Source: Lethocerus indicus
Taxonomy: Eukaryota > Arthropoda > Insecta > Hemiptera > Belostomatidae
Assembly (NCBI GenBank): GCA_019843655.1
Contig: JACDQD010000001.1
Coordinates: 47,116,443 to 47,180,442 of the forward strand
Direction: 5' to 3'
DNA length: 64,000 bases
The notes below the pieces were generated by a model. It saw only the letters and a program-made list of their open reading frames with translations. It was not told where the DNA came from and did no database searches. Each line of letters starts with the position of its first letter. Positions within the stretch are counted from its first letter, which is position 1. The position numbers were made by a program, and so were the translations under genes. This document shows, piece after piece, positions 35,721 to 47,577 of this stretch.

Positions 35721-37714
35721 AGCCGTCGAGGGGGAATTTCGCGAGCCGAATTTCCTTCCTGAAAGACAACCGACCTTTTGAAATTCAATCGGGAGACTTG
35801 TTAGCATCGCGGTTTGCCCACTTTCGAAAGCCCCAGGTAGCCCGCCGGCTTAATGCCAATGCGGTGACCGCTTAAAAAATTAGCGAAAAACCAGTACCCT
35901 CGCAGTAGTATTCCAGCGTTACCAGCAATTGTGCCCAATGCTCGACTGAAGATTTTAACGAACTTGCCATGGAACTGTCCTTAAACATTAATTAAGAGAA
36001 AGACTAGACGTGGCAAGAAGATTATCATTTTGAAATTAATGAAATAAATAAACTATATTTCATTCTTAATCGTTTCCCTTAAGAAAATTGGAACGTTTCG
36101 GAATTCCGGACGACTTATAATTTTGACGCCTTATTCGGTCCAACGTCGGTTGACCAATTAAAATTTATTACCCGCTCGATATCCCAGGCTCGAAAGAGCC
36201 ATTCGATACCAAAAATGGGGTTGGGACGATATAAATTATATTTGTTGTATACTCAATGCGGTACCCATCGGGGGTATTGATGATGCAGGAAGCGGTCCGA
36301 CCAGTCGGCCACCGTTGACCCCATCGCAAAGGGGAGAACTCAACTCGTCACCTTTCTAACTCACTGCACTGGGTGCGTTTTCATTCAGCCGAAGGCCGTT
36401 ACATTATGACCGACAGCGGACTCGAAAGACACATTCGGAAGAAACACATGTTAAACTCCGTATTAACATTTATTTACTTTACTAGATTTGCGGTGATGAT
36501 GCAAAAAATTAGATTAGAATTGGATTACAAATTTCTGAAATTTGTCGTACTTTATTTACCACAACCGACATCCGATAATGTAATTTGGCTACCTAGAATA
36601 ATATAATTGGAATTTATGGTTTGGTTATCGAAATTTTCAAATCCTGTTTACAGGTCAGCAGCCTTTAAGGGTCCTTTAAAAGTCCTTAATAAACAATCGA
36701 ATTGAACGGCATAACAATTGATTCTTTCTATTAACGGAAGATAGAAATTGGGACCGGTATATTTGTTTTTTCTAGAGGCTTAACATTTTTCCTCAACACC
36801 GGTTCGAAGCTCACGGTTCTAGCCGTTTCCATTTATTATAGAGCGGAAAAGAGGAAGGGCGTCTTGAAAGTTGAAGTATAACCTTCAAGGAAAATACAAA
36901 TAGATTTTTCGATCTTGACTCCGGAGCAGTTAGGTATCGTCGATTTCTCATTTAAATTAATTGCGCTTTAACTGGCTTCACGGAAAATATGCCCCCTAGT
37001 TCCTTCTCAGCTTCCGGCCTGTGGAAGTGGCAGCTCGAAGGGCCGTGGAACGAGGAGGGGAAGCGAGAACGAAGATAAACGGACAGGAATTAATGATGCC
37101 GGAGGAATTCATTTGTGGGGAGTCGGGAACGGGGAGAGGCCCAGGCCGGGGGGAGGGGGGCGAAGGGGAAGCGGGGGCGCCCGCAAATTCCGATGCTAGT
37201 TTTTCAGTTCATCAGTGAAAACGTGAAGATAACTAATGAAGCCCGCCTCAATAACTGGGGGAGAGGGCCCTCCCTTCACCCACTCCCTTATTGACTGGCC
37301 GATCCCGCTTTTTTCTTCCCGCTACATCGACGTGAGAAAAAAGAGAAATAAAAAATATTAAAACCACGGTCAGGACCCCCGGTGCCGATATGTCATACAG
37401 ATCACATTATTGTATTAAATAAATCGATCGAGCGTCACTTTTAATCAACTTTGTTTTAAACGACCTCGAGGTTCAAGACGGAAAGTTTAATAAGTCCCAT
37501 GCCGGTAAATATTTGTATTTGTTGTTTAAAGATAAATTTTCTGTCTCCACTCTGCTAAGCCAGATTCCAGCCTAAGTGGCCTCCAGGTTTTACTACATTC
37601 GTACCAGGGCTAGACTCGATAGGTGCTCCACTATAAACTAACAGCATGTTACTAACATGATTCGGCGCGACATGTTTCGGTCGCATGAGTAATGATATTC
37701 CAAACAGTCGTTTG

Positions 37715-37965
37715 TCCCTAAATATGTTTTTCTTTCTTATTTATTGTACCATCTACTTTTATGGTACAATTTTTGAATGTTTCTGTTCCGATAATGAACC
37801 CACCCGGCGAGTACCGATTAAGCCGCCGTGAGGAGGGTAACACAGGAGCGGTGAGAGATTTAAAAGGTAAATTAGGATGAGGAGGATAGGAATGAAACTT
37901 TACGAACCGGGATTTCATAACGTCCCCGACATTCCGTGTGTTGAGGTCATGGTGTACGTATGTTA
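37715..37965 (-). repeat. Family A short repeat, copy 5 (inverted)
   Basis: On the minus strand it shows CACCATGACCTCAACACACG, GAAATCCCGGTTCGTAAAG, TTTCATTCCTATCCTCC and a 3' end with a perfect 10-bp hairpin, ATTGTACCAT / ATGGTACAAT, then AATAAATAAGAAAG. The middle part differs more from the other copies. Confidence 0.75.
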
Positions 37966-38879
37966 AATCAAATTTATATTTGAGACGGACCAGGCTATCT
38001 AATTCCAATTTCACTGATGCGAATTGACAGGGTAATTACGTCCGATCGGAAAACATTAAAAATAACTATTCTACTAAAACAGAAAACCTACAAAATATAT
38101 ATGTTACATACGATTTCGGGCGGGGGAGAGGTCCTTCAAAAATCGTCCGTGGGACCTACCAGAAATATCGTCGAGTGAGCTAATGCACTGAAGGGTACCG
38201 AAATATATCGCCGGTTGGACCGCTAAAAAAGTGTTCGGCCATATTAAAGACTCATTCGAGCCCAACAAATAGGTAACGGAATATAATTAATTTTTTCCTC
38301 TTTATTTTTATTTTCGTACCCCGGTCTGACGTCCGCGACCGTTGATGTTATCAATCAAGGCGGGGCCGCGCGCGCTCAACGCCAGGGTCTAATATTAGTC
38401 CGTGTCACAATATTCCAGGCCCGCGGCCAACTCTTCTTGCTTTCTCGATATTCGAACCCCCTCCCCCTTCGTATTTTTATTAATTTATTTCCCGATTTCT
38501 TCTATGGGCGAATAATATTTCGCGCCGACGAAATTCCCTTCCTCAAACCCCCACCCCCGGTATCGGAATATATTCCCGTAAGACAATAGCGAACCAGGGT
38601 CGAACTGCGTGAGTCATCCCTGCAGCCTTCACCATTAGTTTCGCATTCTGGCAGTTTTCACCGTAGCAAAATTGAACCGTTGGCAGGAGACGAATATTAA
38701 GAGCGGACGCGCGCGTGGGACGGAATGCATCTGTCGGTAGAACTAATATATTTATGTGAATACACTCCGAAATAATTCCGTTTCGGGAGGTCCTACGCGT
38801 TTTAGCATACCTGTAAAATTTCTGTCACCCGTTTGGTCTTAAGCTAAACCGGTTACAAAAAGTAGAACGAAATGATCGA

Positions 38880-38965
38880 TATTTTTTTATTTTACGTCAC
38901 GACTAAAATGTTTTAATTCAATTTTTAATTATTAATTTGTTCCTAAGTAGCGATTTCTAACGTCG
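38880..38965 (+). repeat. Family C repeat end fragment
   Basis: ATTTTACGTCACGACTAAAA and ATTAATTTGTTCCTAAGTAG resemble the outer ends of family C at 35.1-35.7 and 18.7 kb. The match is short. Confidence 0.4.
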
Positions 38966-41689
38966 TTCCGTTTCTCAACCACTTACAAACAATGGATCAA
39001 AGTCAGTCTTCCGGTCAAATAGTGCACTTGAATATTAACAGGAAGTTGGGACCGGTTGAGGAAAACAGGGAGTACAACTGGCTCTTCTCAAATTAAATGT
39101 AACTTGTACACTCTTTTGGCTCAAGATCAAATATTTGGAATCGAATAAAACATTCAAATGGAACAATGGTTATTATACTTAAAGTCGTTACAAAACGAAA
39201 ATAGGTTTCCTCTAATGCGCTAGGAAAATACGGACAAATATGGTCGGATTCTAAAATTTTTAATTTTAGATTATTCAACAATCATATATGCAAGGAAGAT
39301 GGGGAGCAGCTCGAAAACCTGTGGATTGAAATATTTCGCAATGGCAGGCACAAATTAAAATTGAGCAAAAGAAAGTTTATCTCAGGTTAAATTGAAATTC
39401 AATTGAGATGTCTCTCCGATGAAATAGTGGGAACTTGGGACAAGTTCGGGCAAGAATCGCTTCCCATAACGAAGGCGGAAGACTCTGTTAATAAAATTTC
39501 TCCACTGTTTTCTCCTATCCGAGGGGCACTGGGGAGCGGGGCACATTTCAATTAGTGTCTACTCGATAAGCCGCTGTGACAACAGCCAGAGGTCGTCTCC
39601 TCCGCCACACCGGAACCGGTAATTAAACGGAAAAGTATAAAACCCGGTCCGAACCCATTGTCAGACTCAGAATCCCATGGAATGTCCAGAGATCATTTGT
39701 TAAACCGGCGTATATACTCCCCACGCATTTTAGAGCATTGTGCAAACATATTTGAAGTTAGTAAGGTTCCGCAAAACATATATGTTAATTAAATAATTGG
39801 TTTCGGAGTAAGGTGTGACCTTACCTAGGAACTAGTTTTGGGCAATACAGATCACACAAATTATGATTCCCCCGCCCCCCACATATATTTTAATTCAAAA
39901 TATATACATCTCAATTGAACTGAAGTAAAGCATGTCATATTAAATAATAAGCTAGATATGTTGGTGTACGGAATATTATCGCCCTGTATTTGATCCCGTG
40001 CTAGATCGGTGCCGAAATCTTTACTTTTTTCAAATTAAAACATGATTTACAAACTTTAAAATCATTTAACGTTTTAACCGGTTTATACGAATCGCCAATA
40101 GGGCTGGACCGCGTGAATCGTTTTCCCAGCCAGCAATATAGATAATTCCTGTCAATACAATCGGCAATAAAGACAAAGAAACTGTGATGGAGCTTATGTT
40201 TCACGCTATGTACTCGAATACGTTTCTCACAATACGACGGTCCACTGTTAAAATTATGAAACCACATGAAGCCGCACTGCCCGACAGTTGTTAAAGGAGA
40301 ATGTCGGTAGACGTTATGTAATTCTAGGTCTTAATTTTCGTAGGAAAATGAAGCTTGGTAGATCTAAAATAAAATATTTTCGGCGAATACAGGGAATACG
40401 GACCCGGATCAAAGGGGGTTCGTGGTTATTTTCGTCGCCGGAGTATTTATAAAGGTGGGAGAACCACCCTTAAAACCCAACCCCAGATACCACTAAATAT
40501 AAACCCTCCCAACGCCTTCCCCTACAGAAATCGACGCGCCTCTTCATCCTTATAGATTTTAATCCGTGAAAGAACACCCAGAACAACCTACAAGTTCGGG
40601 AAATTCAATGGTGGCACAGCTGAAACCCGAATACATCACCCGTAAAATTCAGGTGTGAAATTGCATACAGGTATGCTTTAGTGTCGGCTAAAGCAGTTAA
40701 TTTTACGATGGCCGAAGAAAGGTCATACATAACCACAAGGCTAAACCGGTCTAACGTAATAGAAATACAGCGCTAGGGGACAAAGAAAACACACGCATAT
40801 CTTTAAGTGCGTACATTCTACCGCTGTTTTAATTAAACGCAGCTGACAGTTTCTAGGACAGGTGTTCGTAATTAGGGTCTAATCCGATCGTTAAATTATA
40901 TTCGCTTACTCAAGATTTAAACAGAACTTAAGTTATTTAGAATCGTAAATATTTGTTTTCTGTGTTAAGTTGAAACAACTATCCTGAATGCCGAAATACT
41001 CCGTGTTCCTTATCTATTCAAAATCAATATAGAATTTGTCACGTGATGGCAAATCGGGTGTCAATATATTAGCGATACTTAATCACATAAATAGTTATGT
41101 TTGATGAACACGCGGTCGTAACTGGGGATTGATCCGATTATTTTCCACGGGAATTAAAATTGATTCCCTTATTATTTAACCATAATTTGAGATGAGGATT
41201 TATAATTGTAAATAAGAAATTGCGCATTGAAATTTGTGTCGTTCTGTTCTATTCTGAATTTAATTTATTAGCTTAGGTATTCATTTATTAAATAGGTACA
41301 ATCAATAAATTAATATAGATGTTAAATTTTCAACTAAATATATATGTACTCCGTCTTTCCTGATGTCCTCTAGCTCATTAACAGGACCATTAAAATAAAT
41401 AAATTAATAAATCCTAAAGCCAGACAGTAGGAAGCGGCGGCAATAAAATTAATTAACTATTAGATTCCACATCGAACACCATCTAACGGGCGGCTTTCTT
41501 AACCCCCAACCAGAAGCACCGGTGAAAGGGACCACCCTCGTGTTCCGTGTTTATGACGCTGTTAAAAGTCGCCGGTTCTGTTTCAACAGGCCCGAAGTGA
41601 AGCCCGAAGCGCGGGCTAGAAGATGGGTATGGTCAAGTAGGCAGGATCGATAGAAAACCCGAGGACGATTAATCACCATGGGGACAGAG
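38966..41689. other. Stretch without recognised features
   Basis: AT-rich, apparently unique. The minus-strand frame at 40001-40267 is not recognised. No repeat copy or exon was identified. Confidence 0.45.
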
Positions 41690-42100
41690 ATCCCGGGGAA
41701 CGTATCCCTAATGATGATTCGCGGGAATAAAGAATGAGGCCCCGATGAAGTGGAATAAATTAGTTCGGTTAGAGAAGCAGTCACCGGGCGGTATTGAGAG
41801 CAACACTTGCCTCCCAGAAGGGAGCATGAAATAATAAAAACTGTCCCGATAATATATGGGACTCGCAACCAAGGATTGGCTTCTCGCCATCCTCAGTAGC
41901 TGTGCGGGCCGTAATAGTATGTCGCTTTGAAATTACACTTTGAAATTTACATTCGTCAATTTAAACGCCTTCTAAAATTTCTCCGAAACTTTAATAACCT
42001 TTCTAAAGACGTGAAAGGAGTAGCAAAGTATCCCGGTCGCCGCGAAATCATCTAACCCCTTACATAGTATCATTGCCCATCAGTATCAGGCCATTAAAAT
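41690..42100 (+). repeat. Family B repeat copy
   Basis: It carries GTATCCCTAATGATGATTCG, GTCACCGGGCGGTATTGAGA-GC, CCTTTCTAAAGACGTGAAAG and AAATCATCTAACCCCTTACA. It is the best direct-orientation partner of the inverted copy at 34 kb. Confidence 0.78.
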
Positions 42101-43014
42101 TAAAACTGAATATTTAAATTATCGCAAATACCCGGTGGCTATTCGAAATTCAGGGTAAATTATTATAATTTAAATTATAAGCCCGAAAGCCAGTTGTGCA
42201 GTATGAGACTCCCACTCAGGTTGAATACAGACTTAACTCTTTCTTATTGTCACATGCTTTCGGAATCGCCGAGCTAATTTATTTTTAAAAAATACCCTCT
42301 GCATTTAAACTAAACCTAATCTTTTAGCCTACCGTCTCTACGCCTAAGAATTTTCGCGAACACAACAAACTGTTGGCGAACGGCCAACGATTTTAATAGT
42401 TTAAATATTATTTCAGAGGGGAGCGGTCGCCGTAACGAGCGGCTTTTAACGGTCGGGACAACCCACGAGAAATGGACGCCGGCTCGGATATAAATTACCG
42501 CAGAGCTCCTTTCTCTTTTCCCACCCCGCGGTGTGCAAATGGCGGAAGTCGAGGATGATTTTCGTGCGGCAAGTGTAAGAACAGTAGCGCCGGGACAGTA
42601 ACAGTCGGGTCGCGGAGTTGACGGGCGATTCGTCAGAACATGGCCTCCTGGAACTACTTCGGTGTCTAACCGAAAATTGCTGAGGATGATCCTTGCCGGA
42701 TAAGCTCATTTAGAAACGGACGTTGTAAAACCTAGAACGTTCAGCGGACTACATTATCGGTTGTCCTTCAATAAACACTCCACCGGTAATACACAATGAA
42801 AACGTGAACCGCGCGGGGTTTTCTCTTAGTTGACGGGAGGGCAATATTGTACAACCCGCCGGCATTCCAACGTTAATTATCGTTTACATGTCCTTAGACC
42901 GGGCAAACATATCGAGAGCCTGTTTGTCTAATTAATCAGGGACTAATGTCGAAGGAATGGAGTGCGATGTATTTGACGGTGGGGTTTGTCGATTGAGTCC
43001 ACAATGTGAAAGTA

Positions 43015-43315
43015 TTTCGGGGATTGTCGAAATTACCCGATGTCTACCCTCATTGACTAATGAAGTTTATTTTGGAACTTGATCGCGTGGAATCGCCTCG
43101 TCCCATAAATTATCGAATACCAGAAATTCGATCTATTATTATAATGATAAAATCGCATAATTCATAACGACCAATCAAATGCTGTTCATTCCACCGAATC
43201 GAGCTGGAGATTTATTTATCCCATATATTATAGGGAGTATTTCCTTTTATGTTCATTCTCTCCTCTGGGTAAGATTTGTGAAAGTTTCGCTCACAATACT
43301 GCCTGGCTCAACAGC
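43015..43315 (-). repeat. Family B repeat copy
   Basis: Plus-strand landmarks are ACTAATGAAGTTTATTTTGG-AACTTGATC, GTTCATTCCACCGAATC and GTGAAAGTTTCGCTCACAAT-ACTGCCTGG. These are the two ends of family B as seen at 34 kb; the middle (the AAAGACGTGAA part) is absent. Confidence 0.72.
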
Positions 43316-44459
43316 CTCGCTCACTGTTTAACATTAAATTCTAAACTAATTTACTCTTCTTCATCTTGGGTTCATTATTGGGAACGAGTCTTCCTTGGGG
43401 AGACTGACTAACGGGGGTAACTAGCCAATTTTAGGAATTGCCGAATATCAATTAGGTCGAGAAACACTTAACCATGCAGTCCACGGCGTTTGGAAGTGCG
43501 TGGAGTGGCGCCCCCGTGTCCCTTCCAGAAATGCGTTTCCTCTTTTCCCTCCCCTTTCGAGGGTAATTGCATTTTGGACTTGACTCATGTCTATAACCGG
43601 GTTTTATGGATTCGTCGAAAATGACCATTCCCATTATATCCCATCGGCGTGTCACCCGGGGGTCCGACGCCGGCGGTTAATTGGTGCAGCCCTCTGGGTG
43701 GGCGAAAGATGGACAAAAGGAACGAACAAGAAAACAAAGTCCCGCCCCCGCCCCAATAAAATTTCGAACTTAGCCTTCCGAGCTCCCGCCGGGAGAGCGC
43801 GTGTATACCTCGCGTGGGGTTTACGGCCCATTAAAATCCGCTTGCACTTTGATTTTCGATGACCCTTCGCCGGATCTATTAACCGATGAAGCCTCCGTGT
43901 CCGCGGGAGATCGTCCGATCGACACGGTTAATTGGCTTCCCATTTTTTTTGCGATTCCGGTTTATTTTTTTAATTTACTTCCCCTTCTGAATTGAAATCG
44001 AGTGTTTTACGGCCTTGTAGAATAAGGCAACGCGATTTCCCCTTTTCTCCCAAACCTATTTAATGGACCCATTAAATTTCTTGGACTCGATTAATCGAAG
44101 GACTGGAGACGCATCCACCTTGGGCGCAGCTACGCAGATCTTAATCTAATCTCGGAGATTTATTTATACTTACGTCCACTTCAGTACCCGAAGAACTGCT
44201 TCCCGATAATCGGCTAATGCTCCGTCGAGCTTAAAGTTTAAATTTCGATTCCCGCGAGGGCAGACATAATAATTTCTTTTTTTAATTTAAATTTCGGACG
44301 TTAACTCATTATGGGACCTGACAGGCTGGAGGGGCGGAGGGAGGGTCTGGAACTCGTGTGAGGTGGAGATTTGTTTATAGCGGTATTAAAAGTTGCGGTC
44401 TGTGCCTGTGAACCAGATGGGCACCCAGCACCCTGAAATAACCTCGCCATCGCCTTTTA

Positions 44460-44715
44460 TTCTCTCTCTTTCTCACTCTCATTCCTTCTCTCTACCTCCC
44501 TCTCTCTTTCTCTTTCTCCATCCCCGCCCCCTCCTGTTCGGGGGGACCCTATCTCGGTCTCGCTCGTGCGCCCCAATATGCCGTAAACTTCAAACGGATC
44601 TGTCCGATTGTTGTTTATCGGGTCGGGGGCCGTGGCAGGGCGGGGGGCCTTCCTCCTCTCACCCCCTTAAAAGAGAGAAGGAAGGAAAAAGAAGGGAAAA
44701 AAGGAAAAAAGAAGA
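44460..44715. repeat. Polypyrimidine tract followed by a polypurine tract
   Basis: 44460-44530 is almost all C and T on the plus strand, with imperfect CTCTCT and CCTC units. 44665-44715 is almost all A and G. The two could pair imperfectly or form triplex DNA. A GC-rich 130-nt spacer separates them. Confidence 0.7.
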
Positions 44716-46837
44716 AATAGGACGGCCCAGTAAATAATCGGGGATAGAAAACACCGCCCAGGATTCCGGGAAAGGCCGGAACGATCGGTAGGCGTTTATT
44801 TGCTTGTAGGGCGACGAGCATTAAAATGAGTTCGATTCACTGGAAGTCGAATTCTGGGAACATTGTCCTTTTTCCAAATTTAACCTGTCCGGGACAAGGC
44901 CCCTTTTACTTGGATTACCGTATTCATCAGAACATCGCAAACACGATTGCAATAAAACGCGCTACAGGTATATAATATCACCTACAAGTCGTTTTCAGTA
45001 GGAGAATATTTTCAAATATGAATTGTTTTCAAATCTACAACCGACTGCGATTCGACCGGTGCCCTCGATTGTAATAAACCTTATTTACCGATGGCAATTA
45101 CTATCTTTAGAAACGTCCCCCATACAAATTAGCAGTTTGGATCGACGGGAACCGATAGCGGTAACCGGCCGGGGGCATTAAATGAGTATTTAGTTATTCC
45201 TTAAGTAGTTCCATTTATCTGCCGGCCCGGAGACTTTATCGTGCCGGCCGTTTAAAGTAGAACGGGCCCCGCCTACTATTGAAGCCTGTTGCAACGATGA
45301 AAAACATCGATGTAATGCATTAACTTGCCCAGAGCTTTCGAATGCTCGGAAAGCAGAAATTTTTTGCCCTACTCGAGTTTACTGAGGGGGAGGGGGACAC
45401 CTCCGGTGTTTGAAGTGTTTGGTTAGGAGCGGTGTGAACCCGAAGTTAATTAAAGCTATTGTTGTTAAATTACACTTTATATGAGTCTATATTAAAAGTT
45501 TATTTTAAAGTCTACATTAAAGCCTATATTTAATATAATTAAATACCGGCCGATTTAACTACGGCCGTCATTTTAGCGGTTGAAAATCGCGATTATCATT
45601 TCTATTGATCCTAGCATAGACAAGTGCAACAAAGCGGCCATGCATCAATATATCAAAATACAGTAATAAACTTTTATGTCATTATAAGGGGATGAAAAAA
45701 ATGTTCCTTTATGGGTCAAGTGAACCCCCATTAAGAAACGACATTTTTACGTAAGAAATCGTGCTTCAGTATAGTGTATATTGAGGTATCACTCTTCCTG
45801 TAATATCGCGGATGGGGAAAAATGAAAGAAAGACAACGTCCGAAGATTTGGCATGCGGGCCCTAGGAACGTGAGCGACGGTATTTATTTTTACTTAAGAT
45901 CCCCACCACAGGGATTACCACACGAAGTTAAGAGGACACTGCCCGAGGGGACTTTATTTTTAAACAAAATATACCCAAACCGGAATTCGTCTTTGGGGCT
46001 TACCCCTCAAGCCCCCTCAGTATGAACTCGATTATTTATCGATTTATTCGGCTCTAAACCGGCTTCGGTCTCTAGACCACGGCAGCGCTTTAACAACGCA
46101 GGGAGACATTAGCGGCTGTCAACACTATCGCTTCGCTGTTACTGTGTCCGGACTGTGAAATTAGAATTAGAAGCAAGCGATGGACAGTCAAGGTTCACAT
46201 ATATGAGCCGCCCGCACGATTTTGACCTTATAATAAGCGTGTCTTAAATAGAAGAAATATGCGTTCGCATGCCCTCGCTCCTCGCGAATAGATACAGTAT
46301 TGACGTTTAATTGAATAATATCGGCTATCTATGAAATAAAGAAAAAATTACTACCATTTTTTTCAACGAGAAAAAATTGTGTTAAAATATTCCGTTATAT
46401 TTGTAACATAATTTAAATAAGGAAATTACGGGGACCGTGGGTGACGTTTAGTAAGATTGGCGCCTACTTACTACCAGTTGACAAATACGAGAGGGGCAAT
46501 TGGCTTATCGCGAGTGCCATTATTGGTACCCATCCGAACGAGTAATATACAGGCTATTACACAATGTCTTATAATTGTTTCATACACAAGGACGGATTTT
46601 GAGCGACGGCCCCAGAATTATTCCTGCATCATCGTTTAAATTAATAAATTCAATATTTACGGGTAAAAATTTCCTTCATCGTCAGAAACGTTCCTGTTGG
46701 CATTCCTGTGGTCCTACGGTACTGCTACGACGACAGTCTTCTACAATATATTCTTATAACCCTAAATTCCAATTTATTATTGTTCTCTGCAACTAATATG
46801 TCTCTTAGAATTTATAATATACACGCATACTCAAGAC

Positions 46838-46880
46838 ACACTGGGAATCGAACCCTGGCCCAGCAGTTTGAAGTAATGCT
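46838..46880 (-). repeat. tRNA-like / SINE fragment with a B box
   Basis: The minus strand contains CCAGGGTTCGATTCCCAGTG, with the B box GGTTCGATTCC at 46844-46854. GTGTGTCTTGAG follows it. No A box is convincing upstream. It shares the B box with 53.67 kb but I could not extend the match. Confidence 0.3.
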
Positions 46881-47440
46881 CGATTGTTTATTCGTTTGTA
46901 TTGTTTTACAATTTTGTACTTTGTCGAATAAACCGATATCCAGGAGTTATCGGGGCGCAAATAATTTGAGAAATCGTGATCGTTAAAATGGACACACGGT
47001 GAAGTGGGGCATTCCGTAATCGCCAATCGATATCGGCAATTCGCCGAAATGTCTGACACGCCGGATCTTTCGAAAGTTCTTTTGAAACGATATTAAGGAC
47101 GGAAAACGCGTCGTGTCGACAGGAGAACTTGATCCATAGGGGTGGGAGGGGGATCCCCGGGTGGCGCTTGTGTATTCGCGATCAAGGCGGGGCCAGTGAA
47201 CACTACGCGCATGTCCTTCGGCTTTTACCCCCTCTTATATAAAAACCATCCATCCCTCCCATTCCTACGTCCGAATAAACGGAATATCCCACCCTTATGG
47301 GGCCAAGATTGGATGCCGGGCAAAAGTATAAAGCCCCTAGAGCCAAATGCAACAGTGAAATGTATATATCTTACCATAACATTAGTTTTTTTCTAAAGTT
47401 ATAGAGAAAACAGATTTAGCACATGAATAACAATCACTGA

Positions 47441-47577
<137 letters not shown>

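Noticed and set aside
36373..36450. Zinc-finger-like SGLERHIRKKH
   Set aside because: Fits the second half of a C2H2 finger, but the two Cys positions are His and Glu in this frame and no neighbouring fingers exist; probably chance.
37021..37218. GC-rich plus-strand frame
   Set aside because: The Gly/Arg/Glu content follows from purine runs; no splice-flanked exon or family match.
37718..38014. 98-codon minus-strand frame
   Set aside because: It is family A repeat copy 5 read as protein; the same residues (KSRF-KFHS) appear from copy 3, which reflects repeat homology rather than a gene.
42446..42709. Possible 5' exon of retn (87 codons, minus strand)
   Set aside because: Composition is Arg/Ser-rich but shows no acidic or other Retained-like motif.
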